A DNA stretch of 64,000 nucleotides from JBBSBL01 sp963735885 (GCA_963735885.1 CAVTMP010000004.1:496001-560000); one strand, 5' to 3'; numbered from the stretch's first letter, positions 31,568 to 43,116 are shown. Made by a program: numbers and translations. The notes: generated from the letters alone by a model not told the origin.

Positions 31568-34242
31568 TCAGTCCCCGCCGAGGGCGGACTCGATCGCGCT
31601 CCGCGCCGCGGCGAGCGCCTCGTCGAGCTTCTCGGGGTCGCGGCCGCCGGCCCGCGCCATCGTGTCGCGGCCGCCGCCGCCGCCGCCGGCGACCTCGGCC
31701 GCCGCCTTCACGACGGCGCCGGCCTTCACGCCGCGCTCGACGAGCGCCGGCGCGACGCGGACGACGAGGTGGACGCGCCCGTCGGCCACCGTGCCGAGCA
31801 CCATCGCGGCGTCCCCCAGCCGCGCCTTGAGCCGGTCGGCGAGGTCGAGCAGCGCCTTCGGGTCCGGCGCGGCCACCGCCGCGGCGAGCACCTGCGCGCC
31901 GTCCACCTCGGTCGCGCCCGGCGGCGAGCGCGTCGACGTCCACGGCCCCGTTCCGCGCCGCCCCCCTCGCGCGCCGCCCGCTCGAGCGCGGCCATCCGCT
32001 CCTCGCGGGCCTCGAGCGCGTCGAGGGTCCGCTCGGGCGTGACGCGCAGGCGCTCGGCGAGCCGCGCCGAGCCGCGCGTCGTGGTCGCGCAGCAGCGCGC
32101 ACGGCGGCGGGGCCGGTCACCGCCTCGATCCGCCGCACGTTCGCCGCGCAGGAGGTCTCGGCCGAGGATCTTGAACACGCCGATCTCGGCGGTGCGAGCG
32201 CACGTGGGTGCCGCCGCACAGCTCGCGCGAGAACGAGCCGTCGCCGACCTCGACCATCCGCACGACCTCGCCGTACTTCTCGCCGAACAGCGCCATCGCG
32301 CCGAGCCGGCGCGCCTCGTCGAGCGTCGTCGTCAGCGCGCGGACCGGCTGGTTCTCGAGGATCCGCCGTTGACCTCGTCCTCGACGTCGGCAGCTCCTCG
32401 GCGCTCAGCGCCTGGCCGTGGGTGAAGTCGAAGCGCAGCTTGTCGGGCTGCACGGCCGAGCCGGCCTGGCGGACGTGCGTCGCCCAGGCGCTCGCGCAGC
32501 GCCGCGTGCAGCAGGTGGGTGGCGGTGTGGTTGCCTCGGTCGCGTGGCGCGCCGCCCGGTCGACGACGCGCGCCGCACCCGCTCCCCCTCGCGCAGCTCG
32601 CCGGCCCGCGGCTCGAGCGCGACGGACCTGGTCGTCGCCGAGCCGGAAGATCGCCGTGACCGTCGCGCCGGCAGTCGCCCCTCGGCGCACTCGACGACGC
32701 CCGCGTCGGAGACCTGCCCGCCGCCCGCCGGGTAGAACGGGCGACTCGACGAGCTTGGCGAGCACGCGGCCGCCCACCCGCTCGAGCGCGCCGACGCTCG
32801 TCTCCTGCTCGATGGTCTCGTAGCCGGTGAACTCGCGTGGCGAAGCCCGGCGTGCCCGGCGAGCGCCGTGCGCCGCCTCCCGCCCGGCGTCGCGGGCGAG
32901 CGGATCGCCGGTCGCCGATCCGCCGCGCGCGCGCTCGCGCTGCTCGTCCATGAGCAGCTCGAAGCCCCGCTCGTCCACGCCGAGGCCGTGCTCGGCGACG
33001 AGCTCGAGCGTGAGGTCGATCGGGAAGCCGTAGGTGTCGTGCAGGCGGAACGGCGTCCTCGGCGGCGATGCCCTCGTCCCCGCGCTCGTGCGCGCGGGCG
33101 ATGAGCTCGTCGAGCAGCTTCGTGCCCTGCGCCAGCGTGCGCCCGAAGCCCTCCTCCTCGGCCGCGAGCCAGCGGTGGACCGCCTCGCGCTGCTCGGCCA
33201 GCTCGGGGTAGGCGCCGCCCATCGTCTCCTCCACGACGGTGGCGTACCGCGGCAGGAAGCCGGGCTCCAGCCCGAGCACGGCGCCCCTGCTGCGATGGCG
33301 CGGCGCATGACGCGCCGCAGGATGTAGCCGCGGTCCTCGTTGCGAGGGCACGATGCCGTCGGCGACGAGGAAGCATCATCGCGCGCGCGTGGTCGGCGAG
33401 GATCCGCAGCGCCCGGGTGGTCGGCTCGTCCTGGCCGTCGCGGCGGCCCGACAGCTCCTCGCCGAGCGCGACCAGCGGGGCGGAACTGGTCGGTCTCGAA
33501 GACCGACCCGACGTCCTGCAGGATCGCCGCCATCCGGTTGAGCCCGAGGCCGGTGTCGATGTTCTTCGCCGGCAGCGGCGTGAGCATGCCGGCGGGCTCC
33601 TGGTCGAACTGCATGAACACGAGGTTCCAGTACTCGAGGAACCGCTCGCTGTCGTCGCCCGGGCGCTCGGTGTCGGGGCCGAAGGCGACGCCGCGGTCGA
33701 GGTAGAGCTCCGAGCACGGGCCGCACGGCCCGGTCGGGCCGGCCTGCCAGAAGTTGTCGGCGCGCGGCAGCTGGACGATCCGCTCCGCGGGCACGCCGAC
33801 CGCCCGCCAGGCCTCGATCGCCTCCTCGTCGGGGCCGAGCCGAGCGCCTCGTCGCCGGCGAAGACCGTGATCCAGACGTCCTCGGCCGCGAAGCCGAAGC
33901 CCTCGAGCGACAGCTCCCACGCGAGCTCGACCGCGCCGTGCCTTGAAGTAGTCGCCGATCGAGAAGTTGCCCGAGCATCTCGAAGAACGTGAGGTGGCGG
34001 GCGGTCGTTCCCGACGTTCTCGATGTCGGTCGTGCGGAAGCACTTCTGGCAGGTGGTCAGACGCGGTTGCGGGCGGGGCCTCCTGCCCGAGGAAGTAGGG
34101 CTTCAGCGGGTGCATCCCCGCGGTGGTGAGCAGGACCGAGGGGTCGTAGGTCGCCGGGCACGAGCGAGAACGACGGCAGCCGGACGTGGTCGCGCTCGTC
34201 GAAGAACGACAGGAAGGTCTCGCGGATCTCGTCCGAGGTCAT
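31568..34242 (-). CDS. alaS: Alanyl-tRNA synthetase, interrupted by many single-base shifts
   Basis: The start is ATG 34242 (TSDEIRETFLSFFDERDHVR) and the end is the DHHA1 domain (GGGGGGRDTMARAGGRDPEK) before the stop at 31568. Pieces in successive frames match AlaRS in order: VLLTTAGMHPLKPYF, SGNFSIGDYFKA, NTDTGLGLNRMAAIL-like, GYILRRVMRRAI, DTYGFPIDLTLELV, FYPAGGGQVSDAG, HTATHLLHAALR. Clear shift points lie near 34155, 34065, 33375, 33344, 33292, 33052, 32842, 32745 and 32570, and nearly all read as one extra base. The observed 2675 nt would give about 885 codons if roughly 20 bases were removed, the normal AlaRS size. It is an essential gene, so sequence error is the likely cause. Confidence 0.9.
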
Positions 34243-34261
34243 GGCATGGGGCGTCCGGAGT

Positions 34262-35737
34262 CTAGGGGCGTGCGGCCGCCCGGCCCGCGGCGATGGTGCC
34301 CCAGCCGACGACGAGGTCGCCGTCCATCAGGCACGGCGACCTGCCCCGGCGCGGCCCCGCCGGCCGGCTCGGCGAGCTCGAGGTCGAGCCGGGCGTGGCG
34401 TCCCGGCCGGCGGCGCCCCGGCCACGCGGGCGGGAAGCGGCCGGGCGCGGTAGCGCAGCTTCACGCGGTCCACGCCGGGCGCCGTCGCGCCGCAGGCGCG
34501 CGCCGCGCACCTCGACCCGGTCGACGGCGAGCGCCGCGCGCGGCCCGACGACGACGCGGTTGGCGGCGCGCGTCGGTGGCCAGCACGTAGAGCGGCTCGC
34601 CGCCGCCGATGCCGAGGCCGCGGCGCTGGCCGACCGTGAAGGCGTGATGGCCGCGGTGGCGGCCGAGCACCCGGCCGCGCCGGTCGACGATCTCGCCCGG
34701 ACGGCCGCGCGATCCCGCCGTGGCGGGCGAGGAAGGCGCCGCGCTCGGTGCCGGCGAGGAAGCAGAGGTCCTGGGAGTCGGGCGCCGCGCGCGACCGGCA
34801 GAGCTCCGCCGCGGCGGCGAGCTCGCGCACCTCGGGCTTGCTGCAGCTCGCCGAGCGGGAAGCGCAGGCGCGCGAGCGACGCCGGGTCGAGCGCGGCGAG
34901 CATGTAGGTCTGGTCCTTGGCCGGGTCGGCGGCGGCGCGCAGCAGCGGCCCGGCCGGGCCGTCGCGCTCGACGACGCGGGCGTAGTGGCCGGTGGCGAGC
35001 GCCCCGGCGCCGAGGCGGCCGGCGAGGTCGAGCATCGCGTCGAGGCGGACGTGGCCGTTGCAGCGCACGCACGGGTTCGGGGTGAGGCCGGCCGCGTGGT
35101 CGGCGAGGTACGGGTCGACGACGCCGGCGCGGAACTCGTCGCGCAGGTCGAGGGTGAGATGCGGCAGGCCCATCCGGTGGGCGAGCGCGCGGGCCCGCGC
35201 GCACCGCCGCGGCCGAGCAGCAGGAGCGCTCGGCGTCGTTGGCCGCGTCGGCCCAGAGCTCGAGCGTGACCGCCGACCGCGTCCCCGCCCGCGCGCGCGG
35301 TCAGCAGCGCGGCGACGGCGCTGTCGACCCCGCCGCTCATCGCCACGAGCGTGCGGCCGGGTCGCGGCGCTCAGCCCGGCGTCGCCGCCGGCCGCGGCGC
35401 CGAGCGCGCGGTGCAGCGCGTCGGCGGCGAGGTCGGCGGCGTGGCGCTTGCCGGGGCTCAGCCCGCCGAGCCCGTCGGCGATGTCGTCCGGGCGCGCGGT
35501 CGCGGCCTCGAGCAGCGGACGCCCGCGCACGAGCTCGACCGCGGCGCTCCCGGCCGCCACGGCGGCGCCGCAGCCGTGCGCGTCGAAGCCGGCGTCGGCG
35601 ACGCGATCGCCCGCGACGGCGACGCTGAGCGTGACGAGATCGCCGCACGCCGCCCCGCCGGCGGCGCCGCTCGCCCCGCCGCGCGGCCGGTGGCCGCGCC
35701 GGACCGGCGCGGCCAGATGGTGCTCCAGCGCGTCCAC
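34262..35737 (-). CDS. mnmA: IscU-like domain joined to MnmA tRNA 2-thiouridylase (frameshifted)
   Basis: From GTG 35737, residues 1-125 are an IscU/NifU_N-like domain: ACGDLVTLSV (Cys31), DAHGCGAAVAAGSA (Cys56), and LSPGKRHAADLA, where the third cysteine ligand is Ala. After one extra base near 35365 the frame joins MnmA: AMSGGVDSAVAALLTA (pyrophosphate loop), LTPNPCVRCN (first catalytic Cys), DSQDLCFLAG (second), FTVGQRRGLGI. MnmA makes s2U34 in tRNA Lys/Glu/Gln. Further single-base shifts lie near 35205, 34844, 34696, 34567, 34483, 34401 and 34330. Two separate genes remain possible if the junction shift is real. Confidence 0.82.
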   Translation of the reverse strand: MDALEHHLAAPVRRGHRPRGGASGAAGGAACGDLVTLSVAVAGDRVADAGFDAHGCGAAVAAGSAAVELVRGRPLLEAATARPDDIADGLGGLSPGKRHAADLAADALHRALGAAAGGDAGLSAATRPHARGDERRGRQRRRRAADRARGRGRGRRSRSSSGPTRPTTPSAPAARPRRCARARALAHRMGLPHLTLDLRDEFRAGVVDPYLADHAAGLTPNPCVRCNGHVRLDAMLDLAGRLGAGALATGHYARVVERDGPAGPLLRAAADPAKDQTYMLAALDPASLARLRFPLGELQQARGARARRRGGALPVARGARLPGPLLPRRHRARRLPRPPRRDRAAVRARSSTGAAGCSAATAAITPSRSASAAASASAAASRSTCWPPTRAANRVVVGPRAALAVDRVEVRGARLRRDGARRGPREAALPRPAASRPRGRGAAGRDATPGSTSSSPSRPAGPRRGRSPCLMDGDLVVGWGTIAAGRAAARP

Positions 35738-35784
35738 GCCGGTGATGGTAGGCCGCGGGGGCCCAGCCGGCCGGTGCGGCGGTG

Positions 35785-36525
35785 CTACGCCCGCGAGGCC
35801 AGCGCGTCGGAGATGCGCTGGGACATCTCGGCGTCGGTGGTGAAGCCGACGATCGCGCTCGCCTTGCCCGTGCGGTCGAAGATGACGACCGAGGAGGCCT
35901 CGGTGACCTGGACCTTCTGGGTCACCGTGCCGAACTTCGAGAGCTCCTTCAGCGGCGAGGCGACGAGGACCACGCGGCCGCCGCGGGTGCCGAGCCGCGA
36001 GAAGGACTTGCGCACCATCACGTCGTCGGAGGAGCGCGGGTTGTAGAAGAGCAGCGCGACGACCTTGCGCTTCGCGAGGCCGCGATCGACCGCGGCGACG
36101 GCCCGCGCCGTGGCCGCGGAGGTCTTGACCGCCACCGTGCGGCCGGCGGCCGGGGCGCCGGAGCCCCGGGTCGCGGCAGCGGCACCGGCGGCCGCCGCGG
36201 CACCGGCGGCGGGAGCGGCGGCACTGCTCGTCGAGGACGAGCCGCCGCCGGAGGAGGACGCGCCCGCGCCGGAGCTCGGCCCGCTGCCCGCGCCGGCGTC
36301 GGCCTGCGCCTGCCTGGCCGCGTCGGCCCTCGAGGTGGCCACGGCGCCCTTCGCCTTCGCCACCGCCTTCGTCAGCCCCTTGACGCCCGGGGCGTCGGGC
36401 GCCTCGGTCTTGGCCGCGCCGCTGCTCGCGCTGTCGGGCTTCGGGCGCAGGGCCACGAACCAGACCCCCGCGAAGGCGACGGTCGCGAGCAGGACGATGA
36501 GCATGGGTCGCGAGACCTGGGACAT
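35785..36525 (-). CDS. Membrane-anchored thioredoxin-fold protein without CxxC
   Basis: 246 residues. A signal anchor (PMLIVLLATVAFAGVWFVAL) is followed by about 100 residues of Ala/Ser/Gly linker. The C-terminal 100 residues resemble a thioredoxin fold: VVALLFYNPRSSDDVMV stands where FWAxWCxxC would be, then VVLVASPL and SSVVIFDRTGKASAIVGF with strand order as in thioredoxin. Both redox cysteines are absent, so a redox role is unlikely. It lies upstream of the mnmA-alaS block on the same strand. The function is unknown. Confidence 0.6.
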   Translation of the reverse strand: MSQVSRPMLIVLLATVAFAGVWFVALRPKPDSASSGAAKTEAPDAPGVKGLTKAVAKAKGAVATSRADAARQAQADAGAGSGPSSGAGASSSGGGSSSTSSAAAPAAGAAAAAGAAAATRGSGAPAAGRTVAVKTSAATARAVAAVDRGLAKRKVVALLFYNPRSSDDVMVRKSFSRLGTRGGRVVLVASPLKELSKFGTVTQKVQVTEASSVVIFDRTGKASAIVGFTTDAEMSQRISDALASRA

Positions 36526-36606
36526 GCCTGGCTCTATTCGGCAGGAACGGGCTCGGGCGTTAGCGCCGGTTTCGGAATGGGCCGGGTTGCGCCGGGTGGC
36601 GGGGCC

Positions 36607-38382
<1,776 letters not shown>

Positions 38383-38413
38383 GCCCGGTGCTCCCGCTCG
38401 GCCCTCGGCGGCC

Positions 38414-39669
38414 TCATGCCGGCAGCTCGCCCCGCAGGGCGCACGGGATGACCTCGTCGCCGCCGACCTCGCGCTGCTCGCCGGCCTCCATGTCGCGCAC
38501 CGTCGCCCGCCCCGCCGCGTCCTCGCCGAGCAGGGCGACGAACCGCGCGCCGATGCGGTCGGCGTGCTTGAGCACGCCCTTCGTCGAGCGGCCCGCCGGC
38601 TCGAGCTGGGCGCCGAGGCCGGCGCGGCGCGCCTCGCTGGCCAGCACGACGGCCTCGGCCCGCCGCGCGGGGTCGAGCGACACGACGTAGAGGTCGACCA
38701 CCGGCTCCGCCACGGGCGTCTCGCCGCCGGCGAGCAGGATGCGCTCGATCCCCGCCGCCCAGCCGACGCCGGGCGTGGCCGGCCCGCCGAGCAGCTCGAT
38801 CAGCCGGTCGTAGCGCCCGCCGCCGCCGACCCCGCTCTGGGCGCCGAGCTGCTCGGAGGTGAACTCGAACACCGTGCGCGTGTAGTAGTCGAGCCCGCGC
38901 ACGAGCGTCGGGTCGACCTCGTAGGGCAGGTCGGCGGCGTCGAGGATGGCGCGCACCTCGGCGAAGTGGGCGGCGTCCTCGCCGTCGAGCGGTCGAGCAG
39001 CCGCGGCGCGCTCGTCATGACCCGCCGCGTCCCCGGGTGGTCGGAGTCGAAGGCGCGCAGGGGGTTGACGTCGATCCGCGCGACGACCTCCGGCGAGAGC
39101 TCCGCCTCGTGGGCGCGCAGGTGGGCGGCCAGGCGCTCGCGGTAGGCGGCGCGCGTCTCCGGCGTGCCGAGGCTCGCGATCCGCAGCCGCACGCCCCGGA
39201 CGGCGAGGGCGTCGAGCAGCTCGGCGAGCAGCAGGACGACCTCGGCGTCGAGCGCCGGGTCCGCCGCCCCGATCGCCTCGGCGCCGACCTGCCAGAACTG
39301 CCGGTGGCGGCCCGCCTGGGGCGCCTCGTGGCGGTAGAAGCTCCCGAGGTACCAGAGCTTCACCGGCTGGGCGAGCTTGTGCATCCCGTGCTCGACGTAG
39401 GCCCGGCAGATCGGCGCGGTGCCCTCCGGCCGCAGCGTGATCGAGCGCCCGCCGCCGTCGTCGAAGGTGTACATCTCCTTCTGGACGATGTCGGTCGCCT
39501 CCCCCACGCCGCGCGCGAACAGCTCGGTCGCCTCGAAGGTCGGCGTCTCGATCCGCCCGTAGCCGGCGCCGCCGAGGATCCGCCCCGCCGCCTCCTCGAC
39601 CACGGCCCGGCGCGCGGCCTGGTCGGGCAGCACGTCGAACGTGCCGCGCGGCGCCTGCAGCCGCGTCAC
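38414..39669 (-). CDS. hisS: Histidyl-tRNA synthetase (one frameshift)
   Basis: The start GTG 39669 overlaps the stop of the upstream metallo-hydrolase (GTGA). Motifs are LQAPRGTFDVLP, motif 2 YLGSFYRHEAPQAGRHRQFWQ, LRPEGTAPICRAYVE, and the HisRS motif LVRGLDYYTRTVFEF, with the anticodon domain to VIPCALRGEL. A missing base near 38990 (LLD-R then GEDAAHFAEV) breaks the frame; restoring one C gives a continuous protein of about 418 residues. This is the only shift in the gene, probably a sequence error. Confidence 0.92.
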
Positions 39670-40307
39670 GAGCGCGCGAGCTCGGCCAGGAACGGGTTGC
39701 TCGCCCGCTCGCGGCCGAGCGTGGTGACGCCCATGTGCCCCGGGTGGACGACGGTCTCGTCCGGGTAGGCGTCGAGCAGACCGGCGATCGAGCGGGCCAG
39801 CGTGGGCCAGTCGCCGCCGGGCAGGTCGGTGCGGCCGACCGAGCCCTGGAAGAGGACGTCGCCGGAGAACAGCGCGCCGTGCTCGGACACGGCGTAGGTG
39901 ACGTGCCCCGGGCTGTGCCCGGGCGTGAAGATGACGTCGAGGTCGAGGCCGGCGAGGCTGAGGCGCTCGCCGCCCGCGACGGTGTGGTCGGCCTCGTAGC
40001 TCTCGTACGGGCCGAAGCCCGGCCACGGGACGAAGCTCATGATGTCGGCGAGCACCGGCACCTCGATCTCCGGGCAGTAGACCGGCGCGCCGGTCGCGCG
40101 CGCGAGCGGCGCGACCGCGCCGACGTGGTCGAAGTGCGTGTGGGTGAGCAGGATCGCCTCGGCCTCGACGTCGAGCGAGCGCAGCGCCTCGAGCAGCCGC
40201 TCGGGCTCGTCGCCCGGGTCGACGACGACGGCCTTGCCCGTGCCCGGCAGGAAGGCGATGTGGCAGTTCTCCTGCACCGGCCCGACGGTGAGGCTGCGGA
40301 CGTCCAT
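39666..40307 (-). CDS. Metallo-beta-lactamase fold hydrolase (glyoxalase II-like)
   Basis: 213 residues from ATG 40307. The zinc motif is LLTHTHFDHVGAV (HxHxDH), with further ligands in TPGHSPGHVTYAV and the His of VVHPGHMG; GALFSGDVLFQGSVGRTDLPGG is typical of YcbL/GloB-like hydrolases. These hydrolyse thioesters such as S-lactoylglutathione analogues. A mycothiol-dependent substrate is possible in actinobacteria. It is coupled by start/stop overlaps to the small membrane gene before it and hisS after it. Confidence 0.88.
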   Translation of the reverse strand: MDVRSLTVGPVQENCHIAFLPGTGKAVVVDPGDEPERLLEALRSLDVEAEAILLTHTHFDHVGAVAPLARATGAPVYCPEIEVPVLADIMSFVPWPGFGPYESYEADHTVAGGERLSLAGLDLDVIFTPGHSPGHVTYAVSEHGALFSGDVLFQGSVGRTDLPGGDWPTLARSIAGLLDAYPDETVVHPGHMGVTTLGRERASNPFLAELARS

Positions 40308-40680
40308 CACCGGCCGGCCTCGAGCTTCTTGCGCTGGCGGCGACGGTAGATGATCAGGTCGGTGTAGTACCCGAGCGGCATGTAGAGCACGAGCATGAAG
40401 AGCGAGATCGTGATCGAGGTCCGCACCGGCTCCTTGAACACGAGCGCGACGAAGGCGAAGAAGAGGATGGTGGCGATGGCGGCGCGCTGGAAGGCGCTCT
40501 TCCAGGTCGGCGGGCGGTCGAAGCGATCGGCCCGGGTCGCGGCGCCGCCCCCGCCGCCCTTCCGGCGGCGGGCTTGCGCTCGTCGCTCGTCGGCTTGCGA
40601 CCGGTGCGCCCGCGGGTCTCGACCATCCCGGCCGCGTTCCCCCGGTGCTTGGTGCGGCGCTTGCGCTTCGTCTGGGCCAT
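40307..40680 (-). CDS. Small basic two-helix membrane protein (one frameshift)
   Basis: It starts at ATG 40680 with a strongly basic cytosolic part (MAQTKRKRRTKHRGN...GRTGRKP). A shift near 40565 moves it to the frame coding DRPPTWKSAFQRAAIATILF, then two hydrophobic helices (FFAFVALVF and ISLFMLVLYMPLGYYTDLII) and a basic tail ending in LEAGR. Its TGA overlaps the ATG of the metallo-hydrolase (TGATG). About 124 residues. Similar small proteins accompany hisS in related actinobacteria, as far as I recall; the function is unknown. Confidence 0.65.
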
Positions 40681-40684
40681 GGGC

Positions 40685-41579
40685 TCAGGAGCTTAGAGCG
40701 TTCCCGAGCGCGTTCTCGATCAGGTGCCGGGCGGGGTCGAAGCCCGGGATCGGCACGTCGTCCGGGAAGCCGTCGAAGGCCGCGCGCGGCGCGAGCCCGA
40801 CGAGCTCGGCCTCCGCGATGGCCGCGTGGCGCCGCACCGCGGCGACGACCGCGCGCAGCGGCGTCGCGACGGGGTCCTCGACGTTGAGGGAGACCTGCAC
40901 GGCGTCGCGCGAGGCCAGCGGCAGGCCGATCGCCCGCACGCCGACCAGGCCCTCGGCGCCGCCCTCGCGGACCGCGGCGGCGATCGCCCGGGCGTCGTCG
41001 AGGGTGGTCGGCGGGGCGAGCAGGAGGTTGAACGCGACGAGCGGCGGGCGGGCGCCGACGAGCGCCGCGCCCGCCGTGGGGTGCGGCCGGTCGGGGCCGA
41101 AGTCCGGCTCCAGCTCGCCGCTCGCCATGCGCACCGCGAGGCGCTCCGGGCCGCCGCGGCGCAGCTCGGCGCGGGTGCGGCCGGCGGCGAGGATCCCGTA
41201 GAGGAAGACCGGGACCGCGAGGCCGCGGCCGATGAGATCCCCGGCGACGAGCGCCTCGGCGCACGCGGCGCCGCGGTCGGCCTCGGCGAGGTGGACGACC
41301 GGCACGACGTCGAGCGCGCCGACGTGCGGGTGCACGCCGGCGTGGGCGGCGAGGTCGACCCGCTCGACCGCGGCGCGCCGCCCCGGCGCACAGCGCCCCG
41401 GCCAGCGCGCCCGCCGCGCCGGCGAGCGTGTAGACCGCGCGGTGGTGGTCGTGGTCGCGGTGGACGTCGAGCAGCCGCGCCGCGCCGCCGCCCTCGAACG
41501 CCGCCCCGATCGCCGCGATCGCGTGACCGTCGCGCCCCTCGGAGACGTTCGGGACGGCGAGCAGCGTGGGCGGGCTCAC
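40685..41579 (-). CDS. Glutamate formimidoyltransferase-like protein (one frameshift)
   Basis: The start GTG 41579 overlaps the aminopeptidase stop (GTGA). The N-terminus LLAVPNVSEGRDGHAI and LLDVHRDHDHHRAVYTLAG are FtcD N-subdomain signatures; after one extra base near 41390 the chain continues HPHVGALDVVPVVHL, VFLYGILAAGRT, and VAFNLLLAPPTTLDDARAIA. About 297 residues, covering the formiminotransferase domain without the cyclodeaminase. FtcD moves the formimino group from formiminoglutamate to tetrahydrofolate in histidine breakdown. No hut genes are nearby, so the substrate is uncertain. Confidence 0.8.
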
Positions 41580-42544
41580 CCGTCGAGCACCCAGCGGCCG
41601 CCGTCGAGCACCCGCGTCCCGCCGACCTCGAGCGTCGGCTCGAGCACGACGACGTCGAGGTGGATCGGCACCGACACGGTCCCGCCGATCCCCGCGCTCG
41701 CGCCGAAGGCGACGTGGACGGTGCCGAGGATCTTCTCGTCCTCGAGCACGTTGCCGGTGAGCGTCGCGCGCGGGTTCGTGCCGACGCCGAGCTCCGCGAG
41801 GTTCCGGCCGGCCGGGCCGTGGGCGTCGAGCAGCCCGAGGAAGCGCTCGCCGAACGCGTCGTGGCCCGCGCCGAGGCGGCCGTCCGCGACCTCGAGCGGG
41901 ACCGGCGCGTCGGGCAGGCCGAGCACGGCGAGCGAGCTCGCCAGCAGCCGGCCCTCACCGCCGGCCGGCGCGATGAACCCCTCGCCGCACGGCAGGTTGC
42001 CGAACGCGCCGGGCAGGCCGAGGTCGCCGTCGTCGGGCAGGCCGCTGCGTCCGCGGAGGTCGAGCCGCAGGTCGGTGCCGAGCGGGCAGGTCACGCTGGC
42101 CTCGTCGGCCGCGGTCAGGAGGTCGGCGACGGTGCGCGAGCGGGCGGCGAGGACGTCGAGGTCGACGTCCATCACGCGGGCGAGCATCTCCGCGGTGACG
42201 CCCGGGAGCGTGGCCCCGCGGACGCCGGCGTCGCTCGCGGCCCTGCGCGCCGGCGTGTGGGAGAGCGAGCGGGTCGTCGGCGCGAGGTAGCAGTCGGCGG
42301 CGGCCAGGGCCGCGGCGACGGTCGGCGGCGGGTCCGTGCCGTCGGTCGCGCGCTCGTCCATCAGCGCGAGCACGGCGTCCGCGCCGGCCCGCGCGGCGCC
42401 GTCGCGCAGGGCCTCGGCGATCTCCCGGCTCGCCGGGTCGCCCACGACGAGCACGTCCTCCCCGGGCGCGACGGCGAGGCAGCGGGTGACGACGGTGTCG
42501 ACGGCGCGGGCGAGGTCGGGCACGAGGGCGGCCGGCGGGATCAT
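41576..42544 (-). CDS. M29-like aminopeptidase / NicX-fold metalloenzyme
   Basis: 322 residues from ATG 42544. Conserved blocks are NLPCGEGFIAPAGGEG, ELGVGTNPRATLTGNVLEDEKILGTVHVAFG and PIHLDVVVLEPTL. The Glu and His residues there match the metal ligands of the M29 aminopeptidase family, which also includes ring-cleaving dioxygenases of the NicX type. The exact activity cannot be told from sequence. It is first in a tightly overlapping series (aminopeptidase, formiminotransferase, membrane protein, hydrolase, hisS, aspS). Its start codon overlaps the -10 box of the divergent ICMT-like gene. Confidence 0.75.
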   Translation of the reverse strand: MIPPAALVPDLARAVDTVVTRCLAVAPGEDVLVVGDPASREIAEALRDGAARAGADAVLALMDERATDGTDPPPTVAAALAAADCYLAPTTRSLSHTPARRAASDAGVRGATLPGVTAEMLARVMDVDLDVLAARSRTVADLLTAADEASVTCPLGTDLRLDLRGRSGLPDDGDLGLPGAFGNLPCGEGFIAPAGGEGRLLASSLAVLGLPDAPVPLEVADGRLGAGHDAFGERFLGLLDAHGPAGRNLAELGVGTNPRATLTGNVLEDEKILGTVHVAFGASAGIGGTVSVPIHLDVVVLEPTLEVGGTRVLDGGRWVLDG

Positions 42545-42549
42545 AGGCT
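42544..42549 (+). promoter_or_regulatory. -10 box TAGGCT
   Basis: TAGGCT lies 9 nt before ATG 42559 and begins at the first base of the opposite-strand aminopeptidase start codon. Confidence 0.45.
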
Positions 42550-42558
42550 GCGCCGGCG

Positions 42559-43116
42559 ATGCCCTTCCGTCCTGATCGTCGCGGTTCCCGAGCGCCGCTC
42601 GCCAGGGCCGCCGCCTCCAGCCTGGCGTTCCTCGTCCTGGTCCCCGGAGTCGTCGCCGGCCTGATTCCCTGGTGGCTGACCCACTGGGATGCGCGCGCGA
42701 CCTGGCTCCCGGTGCGCGTGGCGGGCGGCGTGCTGATCGCGGGCGGCGCGGCCGTCCTCCTCCACGCGTTCGCGCGCTTCGTCGTCGACGGGCTCGGAAC
42801 GCCCGCCCCGGTGGCCCCCACCGAGCGCCTGGTGGTCAGCGGCGCCTACCGCTACGTGCGCAACCCGATGTACCTGGCGGTCGCGGCGATCATCGTCGGC
42901 CAGGGGCTCGTGCTCGGCCGGCCCGTGCTGCTGCTCTACGCGGGTGCGTTCTCCGGCGTCGTCTACGCCTTCGTCCACGGCTACGAGGAGCCGACGCTGG
43001 CCCGACGCTTCGGCCCCTCCTACGACGACTACCGGCGTGCCGTGCCCGCCTGGCGACCCCGGATGCACCCCTGGCGAGGTCCCCCTTCTAGAATCCGCCC
43101 GACCCGGCCGGAGTAG
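42559..43116 (+). CDS. Isoprenylcysteine carboxyl methyltransferase-family membrane protein
   Basis: 185 residues. Four hydrophobic segments are visible (about 17-39, 50-70, 93-112, 115-135). The SAM-binding signature of the ICMT/PEMT family is GAYRYVRNPMYLAV, followed by EEPTLARRFGPSYDDYRRAVPAWRPR. Bacterial members methylate lipids or small substrates; prenylated protein is not expected. The last codons and TAG stop lie inside the 5' end of the tRNA gene that follows. Confidence 0.8.
   Translation: MPFRPDRRGSRAPLARAAASSLAFLVLVPGVVAGLIPWWLTHWDARATWLPVRVAGGVLIAGGAAVLLHAFARFVVDGLGTPAPVAPTERLVVSGAYRYVRNPMYLAVAAIIVGQGLVLGRPVLLLYAGAFSGVVYAFVHGYEEPTLARRFGPSYDDYRRAVPAWRPRMHPWRGPPSRIRPTRPE

Noticed and set aside
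31568..34242. alaS as a pseudogene
   Set aside because: All domains are present in order and the defects are single-base shifts typical of sequence error; the gene is essential.
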